DNA of 64,000 nt from Micromonospora sp. MA102 (GTDB taxonomy: Bacteria > Actinomycetota > Actinomycetes > Mycobacteriales > Micromonosporaceae): assembly GCF_025460765.1 (NCBI RefSeq), contig NZ_JAMWEG010000012.1, positions 62,001 to 126,000 of the forward strand, in the 5' to 3' direction. The notes below the pieces were generated by a model, which saw only the letters and a program-made list of their open reading frames with translations, had not been told where the DNA came from and did not search any database. The translations under genes and the position numbers were made by a program. The stretch's first letter is position 1, and each line of letters starts with the position of its first letter. Positions 8,407 to 16,931 of this stretch are shown one piece after another.

Positions 8407-9744
8407 TCAGAGGGGCAGCCGGCCGGCGCCGGCGAACGCGCCGACCGCGAGCGGCACGAGCGGCGTGGGCAGCAGGGGGCCGGCGCGCAGGGTGGGTGTC
8501 CAGCCGGCGTCGCCGCCGAGGTCCGGGTCGTGGGCCGCGTTGTACGCCCCGAGCAGGTCGACCGGATGCGCGGGGCCGCCGCCCTGACGCAGCCAGCTGC
8601 CCCGCTCGGTCAGCGCGGTGCCGCCCCAGTCGTGGATCAGGTCGGCCGGGTCGACGTCGTCGGCCAGCGTGAAGAAGTTGTTCTCCGCGTACAGGGCGGA
8701 CTGCACGCCGACGCCGAGGGCGTACTCGAAGCGGGGGCCGCCGAGCCGGTAGTGGTTGTCGTAGACGTCGACCTGGCCGAACCGGACCCGGGGCAGCCGC
8801 TGGAGGTCGCCGTCGAAGAGGTTGTGGTGCACGGTGACCCTGAGCCGGCCGACGTCCGGGCCGACGGTGTTGGACGAGCCGATCAGCATGAGCTTGTCCC
8901 GCCCGGCGAACCGGTTCCAGGAGGCGGTGACCAGGCTGGCCGTGTGCGTGACGTCCAGCGACCCGTCGTGCACCTGGTAGGGGCGGCCGAAGTGGGTCGG
9001 CTGGCCGCTGTCCGGGTTGTCGCCGTCGGTGAACGTATTGTGGTCGACCCAGACGTGCTCGCTGCGCCGGACGGAGATCTGGTCGTACTGGGAGTTCCAG
9101 TTGCCGGCGTCGCCGTCGGTGGGGGACCAGGCCGGGAAGCAGTCCCGCGCGTCGGCGAGGGTGAGGTTGCGGACGATCACGTTGCTGACCCGGTCGATCA
9201 TCAGGGTCAGCCCGGTGAGCCGCGCGCCGCGCAGTCCGATGATCGTGGTGTTCGCGCCCACGTTGATCTGGGTCTGCCGGGTCTGGTTGGCGACCGAGCG
9301 CACCCGGGCCGCCTCCAGGGGCCCGCTCGGGTCGATCCGCCCCCAGACCGCCGGGTCGTACGCGGCCAGGTAGCCGTCGAGCGAGTATTCCGGGTCGGCC
9401 AGGTCGGCGCAGGCGAGCAGGCTGCCGTCCGGCCGCTCGAAGCCGTCGACGGTGCCCGCCACGTACACGATCTTGGGGGTGGCGTCGGCGGCGTTGGTGG
9501 CGTTGTCCCCGCCGAGCGCGGCGACCAGCTCGGCCCGGGTGCGCACCACCCGAACGCGGTCGGGGGCGGCGGCCGCGCCGCCGGTGGTGCCGGCGCCCTC
9601 GGCGGCCCAGCCGTCGTTCGCGGGCAGTGCCTGGCGGCCGATCTCCTGGGCGAGCCGGGACAGGGCCGGGGCGGCCGGCGCGGGGGCGCCGGTGACGGCG
9701 AGCGCGGCGGCGACGAGCGCCGTGCCGACTGCTGTTCTACGCAT
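8407..9744 (-). CDS. Secreted pectate lyase, PL1 family
   Basis: 445 residues. ATG at 9744 with AGGAG just upstream. Signal peptide of about 25 residues (GAPAPAAPA). The rest is one PL1 beta-helix domain: VWVDHNTFTDGDNPDS, DGSLDVTHTASLVTASWNRF, then LPRVRFGQVDVYDNHY. These match the calcium and catalytic regions of pectate lyases. It lacks the extra binding module of its neighbour, suggesting a division of labour. It is the first gene of a two-lyase transcript, and an AT-rich promoter candidate lies upstream. Confidence 0.92.
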   Translation of the reverse strand: MRRTAVGTALVAAALAVTGAPAPAAPALSRLAQEIGRQALPANDGWAAEGAGTTGGAAAAPDRVRVVRTRAELVAALGGDNATNAADATPKIVYVAGTVDGFERPDGSLLACADLADPEYSLDGYLAAYDPAVWGRIDPSGPLEAARVRSVANQTRQTQINVGANTTIIGLRGARLTGLTLMIDRVSNVIVRNLTLADARDCFPAWSPTDGDAGNWNSQYDQISVRRSEHVWVDHNTFTDGDNPDSGQPTHFGRPYQVHDGSLDVTHTASLVTASWNRFAGRDKLMLIGSSNTVGPDVGRLRVTVHHNLFDGDLQRLPRVRFGQVDVYDNHYRLGGPRFEYALGVGVQSALYAENNFFTLADDVDPADLIHDWGGTALTERGSWLRQGGGPAHPVDLLGAYNAAHDPDLGGDAGWTPTLRAGPLLPTPLVPLAVGAFAGAGRLPL

Positions 9745-9786
9745 GACTCCTACCGTTCTGTCAGCTTCTGGTGGCCGATATCTGTG

Positions 9787-9816
9787 ACGGTAGAGTCATT
9801 GTTTTATATGGGTCAA
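9787..9816 (-). promoter_or_regulatory. Candidate promoter for the pectate lyase pair
   Basis: On the minus strand, TTGACC (9816-9811) and TACCGT (9792-9787) are separated by 18 bases, about 43 bases before the lyase start. The surrounding 9745-9880 stretch is strikingly AT-rich for this genome. Matching 7-base arms CTACCGT (9750-9756) and ACGGTAG (9787-9793) flank the start-proximal side and could be an operator. Confidence 0.45.
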
Positions 9817-9927
9817 TGCGTACTGTGTGCAGTTTTGTTGCAATGGCGAGAGCCGTGCGGTATTGCCCCGATCGAGTGCGACGGGATAGGCGGGCATGTG
9901 TCCGGATCGTCCGGGCCGGGGTTTGCA

Positions 9928-11148
9928 CTACCGTTGCGGCGCCTCCCCGTCGGGCAGCTCGATCCGGTACGGCGGGACCGCCCACGGCACCCCCGACTCC
10001 GACGGCAGCGCGCCGGACTCGGCGGCCCGGCGCAGCACCGCGTCGACGCCGCGGATCACCCGCACCCGCCGCGGCCCGTCACCCTCGGAGCGCACCAGCG
10101 CGCCGTCGAGCAGGGTCGGCTCCGGCGCGTCCCGCAGCGCCGCCACGATCGCCGTGAACGGCGCGGTACGCGCCAGCGGTGCGATCAGCGGGGTGCCGGC
10201 GGCCCGGTGGTCGAGCAGGTTCTCCAGCAGCCCGCGCCGGCCGGGCACCTCGCGCGGCGCCGGGTCGCCGGGCAACCGGAGCCGGTCGGTCGGGTACTCC
10301 AGGACGGCCCGGTCCCGGTCGCCGGTGACGTGCACCTCGCCGGCGACGTACTCCTCGCCGGCCAGGGTGACCGCGGCCAGCACCGGCGGTCCGGTCCGCG
10401 GTGTCACCCGCAGCACGGCTGTGTCGTCCACCTCGATGGGTCGCACCCGGTAGCGCTCCACCTCGATCCGGGCCGGCCGGACCGGCGCGCCGGTCACCGC
10501 CTCGGCGACGGCGAGGCACTGCATCACCGCGTGCGCCAGGGGGTTGGCCAGCGCCCCGTCGAGCGCGGGCCGCCCGTCGAGGCTGCGCCGGCCGGCCCAC
10601 GGGGAGCGGGCGTAGTAGGCGTCGGGCCGCTGCCACGCGGCCACGGTGGCGACGGCGGTGACCGTGCCGAGCCGCCCGGCCGCGAGGGCGGCGGTCAGCT
10701 CGGCCAGGGCCGCCGAGCCGAGTGCCTGGAAGCCGACCTGCACGGCCCGGCCGGCGTCCCGCGCCGCCCCGGCGAGCCGCCGGTGTTCGGCCAGGTCGAG
10801 CACCGGCGGCTTCTCCAGCAGCAGGTCCGCCCCGGCGGCGAGCGCGTCCAGGGCGATCGGCAGGTGGGTGTGCGGCGGGGTGCAGACCACCACCACGTCG
10901 GGACGGACGGCGGCCAGCATGGCCCGGTGGTCGGTGAAGATCCCCGTGCCGGACGGGACGGGGGCCGCCGGTTCGTCCTCCAGCGGGTGGATGTCGACCA
11001 GGCCGACCAGGCGCGCCCGGCCGGCGGCGTGCAGCGGGGCGATGGCCCGCCGGTGCCAGCGGCCGTGCCCGTTCGCCCCGACGAGCGCGACCGTGGGCGG
11101 TGCGCCAGCCCCGGCCCGGCCGTGCCGCGCAGCGCCCCGGTCCGTCAT
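9928..11148 (-). CDS. Gfo/Idh/MocA-family oxidoreductase
   Basis: 406 residues. The ATG at 11148 overlaps the stop of the upstream reductase gene by 4 bases (ATGA), which fixes the start. An N-terminal Rossmann fold (VALVGANGHGRWH, about residues 19-31) is followed by the family motif LLEKPPVLD. The C-terminal half has the mixed beta-sheet of the dimerising domain. These enzymes use NAD(P) to oxidise or reduce sugars or sugar acids in the cytoplasm. As last gene of the leftward uronate operon it probably handles a pectin-derived sugar or sugar acid; the exact substrate is not visible. Confidence 0.85.
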   Translation of the reverse strand: MTDRGAARHGRAGAGAPPTVALVGANGHGRWHRRAIAPLHAAGRARLVGLVDIHPLEDEPAAPVPSGTGIFTDHRAMLAAVRPDVVVVCTPPHTHLPIALDALAAGADLLLEKPPVLDLAEHRRLAGAARDAGRAVQVGFQALGSAALAELTAALAAGRLGTVTAVATVAAWQRPDAYYARSPWAGRRSLDGRPALDGALANPLAHAVMQCLAVAEAVTGAPVRPARIEVERYRVRPIEVDDTAVLRVTPRTGPPVLAAVTLAGEEYVAGEVHVTGDRDRAVLEYPTDRLRLPGDPAPREVPGRRGLLENLLDHRAAGTPLIAPLARTAPFTAIVAALRDAPEPTLLDGALVRSEGDGPRRVRVIRGVDAVLRRAAESGALPSESGVPWAVPPYRIELPDGEAPQR

Positions 11149-12623
11149 GCCGCACCGGCCAGGGTGGCCCGGACGCCGTGCCGTTCGAGCGCGGTCAGCC
11201 AGCCGGTCACGTCGGCCCGGACCTCGTCGTCGGCGGCCAGGTCGGCGGGGAAGACCTCGCGCAGCGCGAAGACCGCGTCGACCGCACCGGCCGGGGTTCC
11301 CGGGGCGGCGGCGAGGGCGGTGCGGATCCGGTCGGCGAGCGGGTCGTCCAGCGGCAGCGGCCGGCCGTCGTCGGTGTACCCGAGCACGAAGCGCAGCCAC
11401 GCCGCGACCACCAGCGCGCCCCAGCGGGCCGGGCGGCCGGCGGCGCGCAGGTCGGCGATGGTGTGCAGCACGCGCTGCGGCAGCTTCTGTGAGCCGTCCA
11501 TGGCGATCTGCAGCGTGCGGTGCCGGATCGCCGGGTTGGCGAACCGGGTCAGCACCTCCTCCCCGTACGCCGGCACGGAGACGCCGGGCGGCGGGGCGAA
11601 GCTGGCCGCCACGTCCTCGGCCACCAGCCGGCGCAGCACGGCGTCCAGCCGCGGCAGGGTCAGGGTCTCGGCGACGGTCTCCGCGCCGGCCAGCGCGCCC
11701 AGGTACGCCGTCGCCGAGTGGACCCCGTTGAGGGTGCGCAGCTTCAGCCGCTCCCACGGGCCGGCGTCGCCGGTGAGGACCGCCCCGGCCCGTTCCCAGG
11801 CCGGCCGCCCGCCGGGGAAGTCGTCCTCGACCACCCACTGGGAGTACGGCTCGGCGGCCACCGCCGCCAGGTCGGTCACCCCGAGCGCCCGCCGGGCCGT
11901 GTCCAGGGTGTCCGGGGTGGGCGCCGGCACGATCCGGTCGACCATGGTGCCGGGGAAGGTGACGTGCCGTTCGATCCACCCGGCCGGCCCGTCGGGCACC
12001 CGGGCCAGCGCGAGCGCCTGGGTGACCAGGCCGCGCAGCCGCCGGCCGTTGGCCGGCAGGTTGTCGCAGCTGACCAGCGCGACCGGGCCGGCGTCGGCGG
12101 CGGCCCGGGCGAGCAGCCCGCGGACCAGAAGCCCCGGCACGGTGCGCGGGGGCCGGTCGGTGGTCAGGTCGGCGAGGAGGTCCGGGTCGGCGCGCAGCGC
12201 GCCGGTGACCGGGTCGAGCTGGTACGCCTTCTCGGTCACGGTCAGCGTCACCACCCGGATCGCCGGGTCGGCGAGCAGGCGCACCACGGCGGCCGGGTCG
12301 GCGGGCGCGTGGCGTACGCCGGCCAGCGCGCCGACCACCCGGGTGGCCGAGCCGTCCGGGGCGAGGGTGGTGACGCTGAACAGGGCGTCCTGCTCGGCGA
12401 GCGCGTCGACCACGGCGGTGCTGCGCGGCGCGACCCCGATGATGCCCCAGTCGCCGCCGGCCGCGCCGACCGCCGCCTCGGTGTGCACGGCCTGGTGGGC
12501 GCGGTGGAACGCGCCCAGCCCGAGGTGGACGATGCCCGCGGGGACGGTGCCGGGGCGCAGCAGGGGCCGGCACTCGACGGGCAACCGGCGCAGGGTGGCC
12601 AGGCCGAGGCGGTCGGCGGTCAC
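11145..12623 (-). CDS. Mannitol-dehydrogenase-family reductase (tagaturonate/fructuronate reductase candidate)
   Basis: 492 residues. The GTG at 12623 overlaps the upstream stop (GTGA). The protein shows the polyol/hexuronate dehydrogenase pattern: HLGLGAFHRAHQAV near the N-terminus (NAD-binding), TVTEKAY, SCDNLPANG, and a helical C-terminal domain with the catalytic-Lys region LKLRTLNGVHSATAYLG. The family includes UxuB (fructuronate to mannonate), UxaB (tagaturonate to altronate) and mannitol dehydrogenase. Placed between a uronate isomerase and an acid-sugar dehydratase, it most likely reduces the isomerase product in the cytoplasm. Which epimer it prefers is undecided. Confidence 0.85.
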   Translation of the reverse strand: MTADRLGLATLRRLPVECRPLLRPGTVPAGIVHLGLGAFHRAHQAVHTEAAVGAAGGDWGIIGVAPRSTAVVDALAEQDALFSVTTLAPDGSATRVVGALAGVRHAPADPAAVVRLLADPAIRVVTLTVTEKAYQLDPVTGALRADPDLLADLTTDRPPRTVPGLLVRGLLARAAADAGPVALVSCDNLPANGRRLRGLVTQALALARVPDGPAGWIERHVTFPGTMVDRIVPAPTPDTLDTARRALGVTDLAAVAAEPYSQWVVEDDFPGGRPAWERAGAVLTGDAGPWERLKLRTLNGVHSATAYLGALAGAETVAETLTLPRLDAVLRRLVAEDVAASFAPPPGVSVPAYGEEVLTRFANPAIRHRTLQIAMDGSQKLPQRVLHTIADLRAAGRPARWGALVVAAWLRFVLGYTDDGRPLPLDDPLADRIRTALAAAPGTPAGAVDAVFALREVFPADLAADDEVRADVTGWLTALERHGVRATLAGAA

Positions 12624-13921
12624 TGCCACGCCGGGCCGTCCGGGAAGCGGTACTCGGCGATCGACCCGGGTCTCATGGTGCTGCTGTAGCCGGGGGCGGT
12701 GGGCAGCAGGTAGCGGCCGCCGCGGGTGCGCACCGGGTCGGTGAAGTGCTCGTGCAGGTGGTCCACGTACTCGACCATCCGCCCGTCCAGGCTGGTGCCG
12801 ACCCGGAGGAAGTCGAAGATCGCCAGGTGCTGGACGTACTCGCAGAGGCCGACGCCGCCGGCGTGCGGGCAGACCGGCACGCCGAACTTCGCCGCCATGA
12901 GCAGCTCGGCCAGGACCTCGTCGACCCCGCCGACCCGGCAGGCGTCGACCTGCATGACACCGATCGCCTCGGCCTGGAGCAGCTGCTTGAAGATCACCCG
13001 GTTGGCGGCCACCTCGCCGGTGGCGACCCGGCACCGCCCGCCGGTCAGCTCGGTGACGACGCGGGCGATCCGCGCGTGGCCGAGCACGTCGTCGGCGTGC
13101 GTCGGTTCCTCGATCCAGTACGGGTCGACCTCGGCCAGCGCGGTCATCGCGGTGATCGCCTCGGTCACGTCCCAGACCTGGTTGGCGTCCATCATGAGCA
13201 GCGCGTCCGGGCCGATCTCGGCGCGGATGACGCGGGCCCGGCGGAGGTCGTCGTCGAGCGGGCCGCCGACCTTCATCTTCATGGCCCGCCAGCCGTCGGC
13301 GTACGCGGCGCGGGTCAGCGCCCGCACCTTGTCGTCCGGGTAGCCGAGCCAGCCGACCGACGTGGTGTACGAGGGGAAGCCGTCCCGCTCCAGCGCGGCG
13401 AGCCGGTCGGCCAGCCCGTCGCGCCCCTTGTCCAGGATGGCCGCGGCCTCGTCGGGGGTGAGCGCGTCGGTGATGTGGTGGAAGTCGACGGTGGCCACCA
13501 GGTCGTCGGTGGGCAGTTCAGCGAGGTACCGCCACATCGGCTTGCCGGCCAGCTTGGCGCGCAGGTCCCAGACGGCGTTGACCAGCGCGCCGGTCGCCAT
13601 GTGGATGACGCCCTTCTCCGGGCCGAGCCAGCGCAGCTGCGCGTCGGCGGTCAGCGAGCGCCAGAACGCCACCGGCTCGGCGGCGATCTCCGCGACGGTC
13701 CGGCCGCGCACGTGGTGGGCCAGGGCCCGCACGGCCGCGCAGGTGATCTCGTTGCCCCGGCCGTTGGTGAAGGTGAACCCGGCGCCGGTGGGGCCGCCGT
13801 CGGTGGTCAGCTCGACGTAGGTGGCCGAGTAGTCGCCCCGGTTGATCGCGTCCGAGCCGTCACCGGTGGCGGCCGTGGGGAACCGCACGTCGTGCACGGT
13901 GACGTCGGTGATGGTGGTCAT
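12620..13921 (-). CDS. Enolase-superfamily acid-sugar dehydratase (L-fuconate dehydratase-like)
   Basis: 433 residues, ATG at 13921 overlapping the upstream stop (ATGA). Mandelate-racemase-like architecture: capping domain, then barrel motifs KMKVGG (catalytic Lys pair), MMDANQ (metal Asp), WIEEPTHADD (metal Glu), ATGE, and VCPHAGGVGLCEYVQHL (catalytic His). DFHHITDALTPDEAAA and this C-terminal segment closely resemble L-fuconate dehydratases (FucD/ENOSF1, about 440 residues). The neighbours (uronate isomerase, hexuronate reductase, KDG kinase) instead ask for a mannonate or altronate dehydratase making KDG, and neither UxuA nor UxaA is present in the window. The reaction class is firm; the substrate is open. 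Confidence 0.85.
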   Translation of the reverse strand: MTTITDVTVHDVRFPTAATGDGSDAINRGDYSATYVELTTDGGPTGAGFTFTNGRGNEITCAAVRALAHHVRGRTVAEIAAEPVAFWRSLTADAQLRWLGPEKGVIHMATGALVNAVWDLRAKLAGKPMWRYLAELPTDDLVATVDFHHITDALTPDEAAAILDKGRDGLADRLAALERDGFPSYTTSVGWLGYPDDKVRALTRAAYADGWRAMKMKVGGPLDDDLRRARVIRAEIGPDALLMMDANQVWDVTEAITAMTALAEVDPYWIEEPTHADDVLGHARIARVVTELTGGRCRVATGEVAANRVIFKQLLQAEAIGVMQVDACRVGGVDEVLAELLMAAKFGVPVCPHAGGVGLCEYVQHLAIFDFLRVGTSLDGRMVEYVDHLHEHFTDPVRTRGGRYLLPTAPGYSSTMRPGSIAEYRFPDGPAWQ

Positions 13922-15348
13922 GAGTCCTCCCCGAACTTGAAGACCCGCTTGGGCAGTCGGTACGCCAGGTCCACGATGGTCTCGGCCGCCTCGTCGGCGG
14001 GCAGCCGGTGCTCGGCGACGAGGCGGGCCAGGAAGCCGGCGTCGACCCGGCGGGCCACGTCGTGGCGGACCGGAATGGAACAGAACGCGCGGGTGTCGTC
14101 GACGAACCCGGCGGTGTTGTAGAAGCCGGCGGTCTCGGTGACCGCCTCCCGGAACCGGCGCAGCACCTCCGGCGAGTCGAGGAACCACCAGGGCGCACCC
14201 AGGTACAGGGCCGCGTAACCGCCGGCGAGCGGGGCCAGCTCCCGGGTGAAGGTGTCCTCGTCCAGGGTGTAGAGCACCACCTGCAGCCGCGGGTCGTTGC
14301 CGTGCGCGTCGAGCAGCGGGGCGAGGCCGTGCACGTAGTCGGTGGCCTGCGGCACGTCACCGCCGACGTCCCGGCCGTGCCGGGCGTACAGCCAGCGGTT
14401 GTGGTTGCGCACGGCGCCCGGGTGCAGCTGCAGCACCAGGCCGTCGTCCAGCGACATCCGGGCGAACTCCAGCAGCATGTGCGCCCGGAACGCCTCGGCG
14501 TCGGCGGCGTCGGCCCGCCCGCACCGCCCCCGGTCGTACAGCGCCGCCGCCTCGGCCGGGTCGAGAGCGAGGGTACGGGCGGTGGGGTGCCCGTGGTCCG
14601 ACGAGGTGGCGCCGGCCGCGATGAACGCCTCCCGCCGCCGCCGCAGCGCGGCCAGATAACCCGCGTACGTGCCGGTGTCCTCGCCGGACACCTCGGCGAG
14701 CCGGTCCACGTCGGCCGACCAGTTGCCGAACTCCATGTCCACCACGTCGTCCGGGCGGAACGTGGTGACCACCCGCCCGCCCGGCCCGCCCCAGCCGTCG
14801 GCGGCGAGTTTGGCGTGCCGGCCGAGGTCGTCCAGCGGCGACTCGGTGGTGGCGAGCACCTCGATGCCGAAGCGTTCGAACAGCGCCCGGGGCCGGAACT
14901 CCGGCTCGGCGAGGCGCGCGGCCAGCTCGTCGTAGACCGCGTCGGCGGTCGCCGGGGAGAGCGTGGTGGTCACCCCGAACACGTCGCGGAAGGTCTGTTC
15001 CAGCCAGAGCCGGGACGGGGTGCCGCGGAACAGGTGCCAGTGCGCGGCGAAGCGCCGCCAGATGGTCCGCCCGTCGGTCTCCACCGCGCTGCCGTCGACG
15101 CTGGGCACGCCGAGGTCGGCGGGCGGCACCCCCTGGCTGAGCAGCATCCGGGTGAGGTAGTGGTCGGGCACGATGAGCAGCCGGGCCGGGTCGGGGAACG
15201 GGCGGTCCTCGGCCAGCAGGCCCGGGTCGACGTGGCCGTGGGGGGAGATGATCGGCTGCTCGGCCGCCAGGGCGTACAGCTCGCGGGCCAGGGCCCGCTG
15301 GCCGGGTTCGGCGGGCAGGAGCAGGTCGCTGCGGGGGACGGTCGGCAC
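13918..15348 (-). CDS. uxaC: Uronate isomerase (glucuronate/galacturonate isomerase)
   Basis: 476 residues, GTG start with GGAG upstream; full length for UxaC. Recognisable amidohydrolase-superfamily motifs: PIISPHGHVDP near residue 32 (metal His pair), DHYLTRMLLSQG, WRRFAAHWHLFRGTPSRLWLE, ATTESPLDDL, LQLHPGAVRNHN, and the C-terminal FCSIPVRHDVARR. The enzyme converts D-glucuronate to D-fructuronate and D-galacturonate to D-tagaturonate, the entry step for pectin-derived uronates in the cytoplasm. It overlaps the dehydratase downstream and follows an oxidoreductase gene by 15 bases, so it is in the middle of a five-gene operon. Confidence 0.95.
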   Translation of the reverse strand: MPTVPRSDLLLPAEPGQRALARELYALAAEQPIISPHGHVDPGLLAEDRPFPDPARLLIVPDHYLTRMLLSQGVPPADLGVPSVDGSAVETDGRTIWRRFAAHWHLFRGTPSRLWLEQTFRDVFGVTTTLSPATADAVYDELAARLAEPEFRPRALFERFGIEVLATTESPLDDLGRHAKLAADGWGGPGGRVVTTFRPDDVVDMEFGNWSADVDRLAEVSGEDTGTYAGYLAALRRRREAFIAAGATSSDHGHPTARTLALDPAEAAALYDRGRCGRADAADAEAFRAHMLLEFARMSLDDGLVLQLHPGAVRNHNRWLYARHGRDVGGDVPQATDYVHGLAPLLDAHGNDPRLQVVLYTLDEDTFTRELAPLAGGYAALYLGAPWWFLDSPEVLRRFREAVTETAGFYNTAGFVDDTRAFCSIPVRHDVARRVDAGFLARLVAEHRLPADEAAETIVDLAYRLPKRVFKFGEDS

Positions 15349-15363
15349 GGCGTGACTCCTCGG

Positions 15364-16692
15364 TCAGGGGAGGGTGAGCAGGTCGGCGACGCGGACGGGG
15401 GCGCCGGTGTCCAGCGAGCGGTTGGCGGCCAGCCCGGTGAGCAGCGCGAGCGCCCCGTCGTACGCGGTGGCCGCCCGGTCGAGCGGGTCGGGCTCGCCGC
15501 CGAGCAGCACCCGGGTCATCCGGGCGTCCGCGCCGCCGTGGCCCCGCCGGGTCCAGTCGTCGACGGGGACGTCCACCGGCGGCGCCCAGAACGGCCGCAG
15601 GGTGAGCCGGGCTGCGCCGCGCTCGGCCGCCGCCTCGTCGCCGTGCAGGGCGGCGCCCTTGAGCGCGCCGGCCACGGCGGGGGAGACGTGGTCGCTCTCG
15701 GTGACCTCCAGTTCGAGGCGGCCCCGGCTGCCGTTGACCATCACCCGGTAGCCCTCCCAGGGGGCGTACGCGGTCAGGTGGTAGGTCATCGTGGCGCCGG
15801 TGGAGTAGCGGGCCAGCACGGCGAGGTCGTCCTCGATGGTGACGCCGGGGCCGAAGACGTTGCGGTCGCGCCGGTAGCCGTCCTCGGCCTCGGCGTCGAG
15901 GTACAGCTCCCGCAGCCGGGGGTGCTCGGCCAGCCGCAGCGCGAACGGGTCGTCGGCGGCGGCCGGGGAGCCGTGCGCCCGGTCGTAGTCGCGGGCGTAG
16001 CCGTGCCGGCGGCCGGTCTCGCCGTAGAAGAACAGCCGGCCGGCCGCGTGCACCTCGACCGGGCGGGCGTCCAGCCACCAGTTGACCAGGTCGAAGTGGT
16101 GGCCGGCCTTGTGCACGAGCAGGCCGCCGGAGACGGCCTTGTCCCGGTGCCAGCGGCGGAAGTAGTCGGCGCCGTGGCGGACGTCGAGCAGCCACTCGAA
16201 GTGCACCGAGCCGATCTCGCCGACCGCACCGTCGGCGAGCAGCCGGCGAACCTGCTCGTGCAGCGGGTTGTAGCGGTAGTTGAAGGCGACGGTGACCGAC
16301 CGCCCGGTCTCGGCCACGGTGTCGAGGATCCGGCGGCAGCGGGGCGCGTCGACGGTCATCGGCTTCTCGGTGACCACGTCGCAGCCGGCCCGCAGGGCGG
16401 CGGTCACGTACTCGTCGTGGGTGACGTCCACACTGGTGACCAGCACCACGTCGACCCGCTCCCGGGCCAGCATGGCGGTGAAGTCGGCGGCCCGGTAGGT
16501 GGGCACCGGCGGGTGGCCCAGCTCGGCCAGCCAGCGGTTGTGCGCGTCCATCCGCGCCTGGTTGACGTCGGCGAGGGCGACCAGCTCGGCGGTGTCGGCG
16601 TGGTCGAGGGCGAGCGCGCGGACGAACATCTCGGCCCGCGCCCCGGCGCCGACCAGCGCGTGCCGGACCCGTTCCCGGGCGGGTGGTGACAT
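15364..16692 (-). CDS. Gfo/Idh/MocA-family oxidoreductase, first gene of the leftward uronate operon
   Basis: 442 residues. The ATG at 16692 has GGAGG about 8 bases upstream. N-terminal Rossmann fold (HALVGAGARAEMFVRAL), motif VTEKPMTVD (the family EKP), FNYRYNPLHEQ and VHKAGHHFDLVNWWLD in the second domain. It is longer than typical members (about 340-400), with an insertion rich in charged residues around 290-330. A cytoplasmic NAD(P)-dependent oxidoreductase acting on a sugar or sugar acid is expected. It faces a LacI gene across a 239-base region with two LacI-type operators, so it is probably repressed by that regulator. Confidence 0.85.
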   Translation of the reverse strand: MSPPARERVRHALVGAGARAEMFVRALALDHADTAELVALADVNQARMDAHNRWLAELGHPPVPTYRAADFTAMLARERVDVVLVTSVDVTHDEYVTAALRAGCDVVTEKPMTVDAPRCRRILDTVAETGRSVTVAFNYRYNPLHEQVRRLLADGAVGEIGSVHFEWLLDVRHGADYFRRWHRDKAVSGGLLVHKAGHHFDLVNWWLDARPVEVHAAGRLFFYGETGRRHGYARDYDRAHGSPAAADDPFALRLAEHPRLRELYLDAEAEDGYRRDRNVFGPGVTIEDDLAVLARYSTGATMTYHLTAYAPWEGYRVMVNGSRGRLELEVTESDHVSPAVAGALKGAALHGDEAAAERGAARLTLRPFWAPPVDVPVDDWTRRGHGGADARMTRVLLGGEPDPLDRAATAYDGALALLTGLAANRSLDTGAPVRVADLLTLP

Positions 16693-16713
16693 GGCGTCGG
16701 CCTCCCCGGAGAG

Positions 16714-16727
16714 TGCAAAGGTTTGCA
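16714..16727. promoter_or_regulatory. LacI-type operator 1 (TGCAAAGGTTTGCA)
   Basis: Near-perfect palindrome; only the central two bases break symmetry. It lies 22 bases upstream of the oxidoreductase ATG (16692), where bound repressor would block transcription of the leftward operon. The TGCAAA/TTTGCA half-sites are typical of LacI-family regulators. Confidence 0.75.
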
Positions 16728-16865
16728 GCCGAAGAAACCACGCCGGCGAAGACCGCGTCAACGATCGATGCCAAACGCGCCACTTAGATCCGCTTTGGTG
16801 GTGAAAAGTGGGTGTGCTGGGAGCGGTGCCGCAATCGATCCGTGACGAAGTCCCGTTGACACGGG

Positions 16866-16879
16866 AGCAACCGTTTGCA
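16866..16879. promoter_or_regulatory. LacI-type operator 2 (AGCAACCGTTTGCA)
   Basis: Ten of twelve half-site bases agree with operator 1. It lies 53 bases before the lacI start at 16932, suggesting autoregulation. The two sites are 152 bases apart centre to centre, compatible with looping. Confidence 0.6.
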
Positions 16880-16931
16880 TTAATTGGCGGCACCCGAGTG
16901 ACCGCCACCACACTGGACGAGGGAGCCCGCC

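Noticed and set aside
9921..9928. TTTGCA half-site near the end of the leftward operon as a LacI operator
   Set aside because: Only one half-site, with no paired TGCAAA at the right distance, and it is at the 3' end of a gene.
6907..12744. Very long open frame of 1945 codons on the plus strand
   Set aside because: It is a shadow antisense to two pectate lyases, two dehydrogenases and an oxidoreductase with clear family motifs; its own translation is low-complexity Val/Gly/Arg sequence typical of GC-rich antisense frames.
14008..16689. Open frame of 893 codons on the plus strand
   Set aside because: Opposite uxaC and the oxidoreductase, which have complete motifs and coupled starts; the translation is Gly/Val/Arg filler.
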